The notes below the pieces were generated by a model. It was not told where the DNA came from and made no database searches. It saw nothing but the letters and a program-made list of their open reading frames with translations. DNA of 64,000 nt from CAWJMD01 sp963700925 (lineage in GTDB: Bacteria > Actinomycetota > Actinomycetes > Actinomycetales > CAWJMD01). The stretch covers positions 4,464,001 through 4,528,000 of the forward strand of contig OY969553.1 of NCBI GenBank assembly GCA_963700925.1. The letters are read 5' to 3'. Positions 63,547 to 64,000 of this stretch are shown in pieces. Every line of letters starts with the position of its first letter. Within the stretch, counting starts at the first letter, position 1. The translations under genes were made by a program, and so were the position numbers.

Positions 63547-64000
63547 ACCGTCGCCTCGTCAGGTGGGCGTCCGGCTGCCAGCATTCGGTCGGCGCGTACC
63601 AGATCGCGCAGCTGGCGCAGGTACAGCACGCCCGCCCACCAGTACAGCCCCGTGCCCCACCAGGCGAAGGCCCATCCGAGCGGACGGGCGATGTCGGCGA
63701 GCGTGCTGTCGCCCTCGCCGAGAAGGATCAGCGGGAAGGCGTACAGCAGGTTGAAGGTGGCGGCCTTGCCCAGGTAGTGGACCGGCAGAGAGGCGAGCCC
63801 GAGGCGGCGAAGCCACGGCCAGGTGCCCGCCAGCGCGAGGTCACGGGCGACGATGACGACGACCAGCCACCACGGGATGAGGTCGCGCCACGCAAGGCCG
63901 ATCAGCGTGGACAGGATGTACAGGCGGTCTGCGGCCGGGTCGAGCTTGCGCCCGAGCTCCGACTCCTGGTGCCACGTGCGCGCCAGGTACCCGTCGAGGA
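63543..64000 (-). CDS. pgsA: CDP-alcohol phosphatidyltransferase (partial, N-terminus outside)
   Basis: The last 151 codons or so lie in the window. The CDP-OH-P signature is at the edge: LDGYLARTWHQESELGR then KLDPAADRLY, fitting DGxxAR-x8-GxxxDxxxD. Hydrophobic helices follow (IGLAWRDLIPWWLVVVIVARD). The reaction makes phosphatidylglycerol-phosphate or a related lipid. Position beside DUF881-sbp-DUF881 fits the mycobacterial pgsA2 location. Confidence 0.9.
   Translation of the reverse strand, partial: LDGYLARTWHQESELGRKLDPAADRLYILSTLIGLAWRDLIPWWLVVVIVARDLALAGTWPWLRRLGLASLPVHYLGKAATFNLLYAFPLILLGEGDSTLADIARPLGWAFAWWGTGLYWWAGVLYLRQLRDLVRADRMLAAGRPPDEATV

Noticed and set aside
1..64000. tRNA, rRNA, insertion sequence or phage integration features
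   Set aside because: I found no tRNA-like T-arm with cloverleaf, no transposase or integrase motif and no flanking direct repeats of that type; this was by reading, so a covariance-model scan could still find a weak case.

Overview
The window is about 64 kb of very GC-rich bacterial DNA from the phylum Actinomycetota. Signs of this are RbpA, an F420/PPOX-type oxidoreductase, GarA, the small basic protein flanked by DUF881 proteins, SigK/RskA, polyprenol-phosphomannose synthase, frequent GTG starts, and many promoters with a TANNNT box directly in front of the start codon. Gene content and order would suit a Nocardioidaceae-like member (inference only). I see no tRNA, rRNA, CRISPR array, insertion sequence or prophage. 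No gap without a gene exceeds 300 bases; the longest are about 279 bp (28033-28311) and 235 bp (5779-6013).

Layout. 1-5.8 kb: the end of lnt, ppm1 and an FxsA-like gene converge on rbpA, a UMF1-type MFS gene, a glycerophosphodiesterase and a VanY-like peptidase. 6-17.7 kb: an aldo/keto reductase, a TPR protein, a FadD-type ligase, a divergent pirin/AraC pair, a DUF4287 protein, a Rieske oxygenase, LtrA, DUF1761, a class V aminotransferase, a DHFR-like protein and a PCD-VOC fusion. 17.8-23 kb: an accessory region with a TetR gene and a clear operator, a membrane protein, a BtrH/DUF4872 acyltransferase-like gene behind a MerR-type promoter and a leader ORF, an AraC-VOC pair, an MFS gene and a second VOC gene. 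Two copies of one 15-bp promoter element lie here. 23-27.2 kb: an apparent catabolic cluster (MFS, asparaginase, GntR, cyclase-family hydrolase). 27.3-33.6 kb: DinB, nucleotidyltransferase, DUF2332, then DinB, VOC, DUF1579 and YCII/DGPF genes ending in an ECF42-type sigma factor. 33.6-41 kb: a secreted tripeptidyl-peptidase and a leftward run including a GH38 mannosidase, GNAT, OsmC and Sua5-type proteins. 41-46.5 kb: a histidine phosphatase, a decayed winged-helix pseudogene, pyruvate carboxylase and an F420-type oxidoreductase. 46.5-55 kb: a GCS2 ligase, sbcD-sbcC, a HAD phosphatase, sigK-rskA and a PrmC-like methyltransferase.

55-64 kb is a conserved actinobacterial block, read leftward: pgsA (partial), DUF881, sbp, DUF881, gcvH, garA, ftsR-like MerR, bifunctional nuclease, a second MerR, then gcvP behind a glycine riboswitch. 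It joins the glycine cleavage system with regulators of central metabolism and cell division in the same order as around gcvH-garA-gcvB in Mycobacterium.

The most interesting items are the twin AraC-type promoter elements set exactly 48 nt before two start codons, the BtrH/DUF4872 locus with its coupled mini-ORF, the ECF42/DGPF module, the nonsense-interrupted pseudogene, and the widespread leaderless-promoter pattern, which helps choose several starts.
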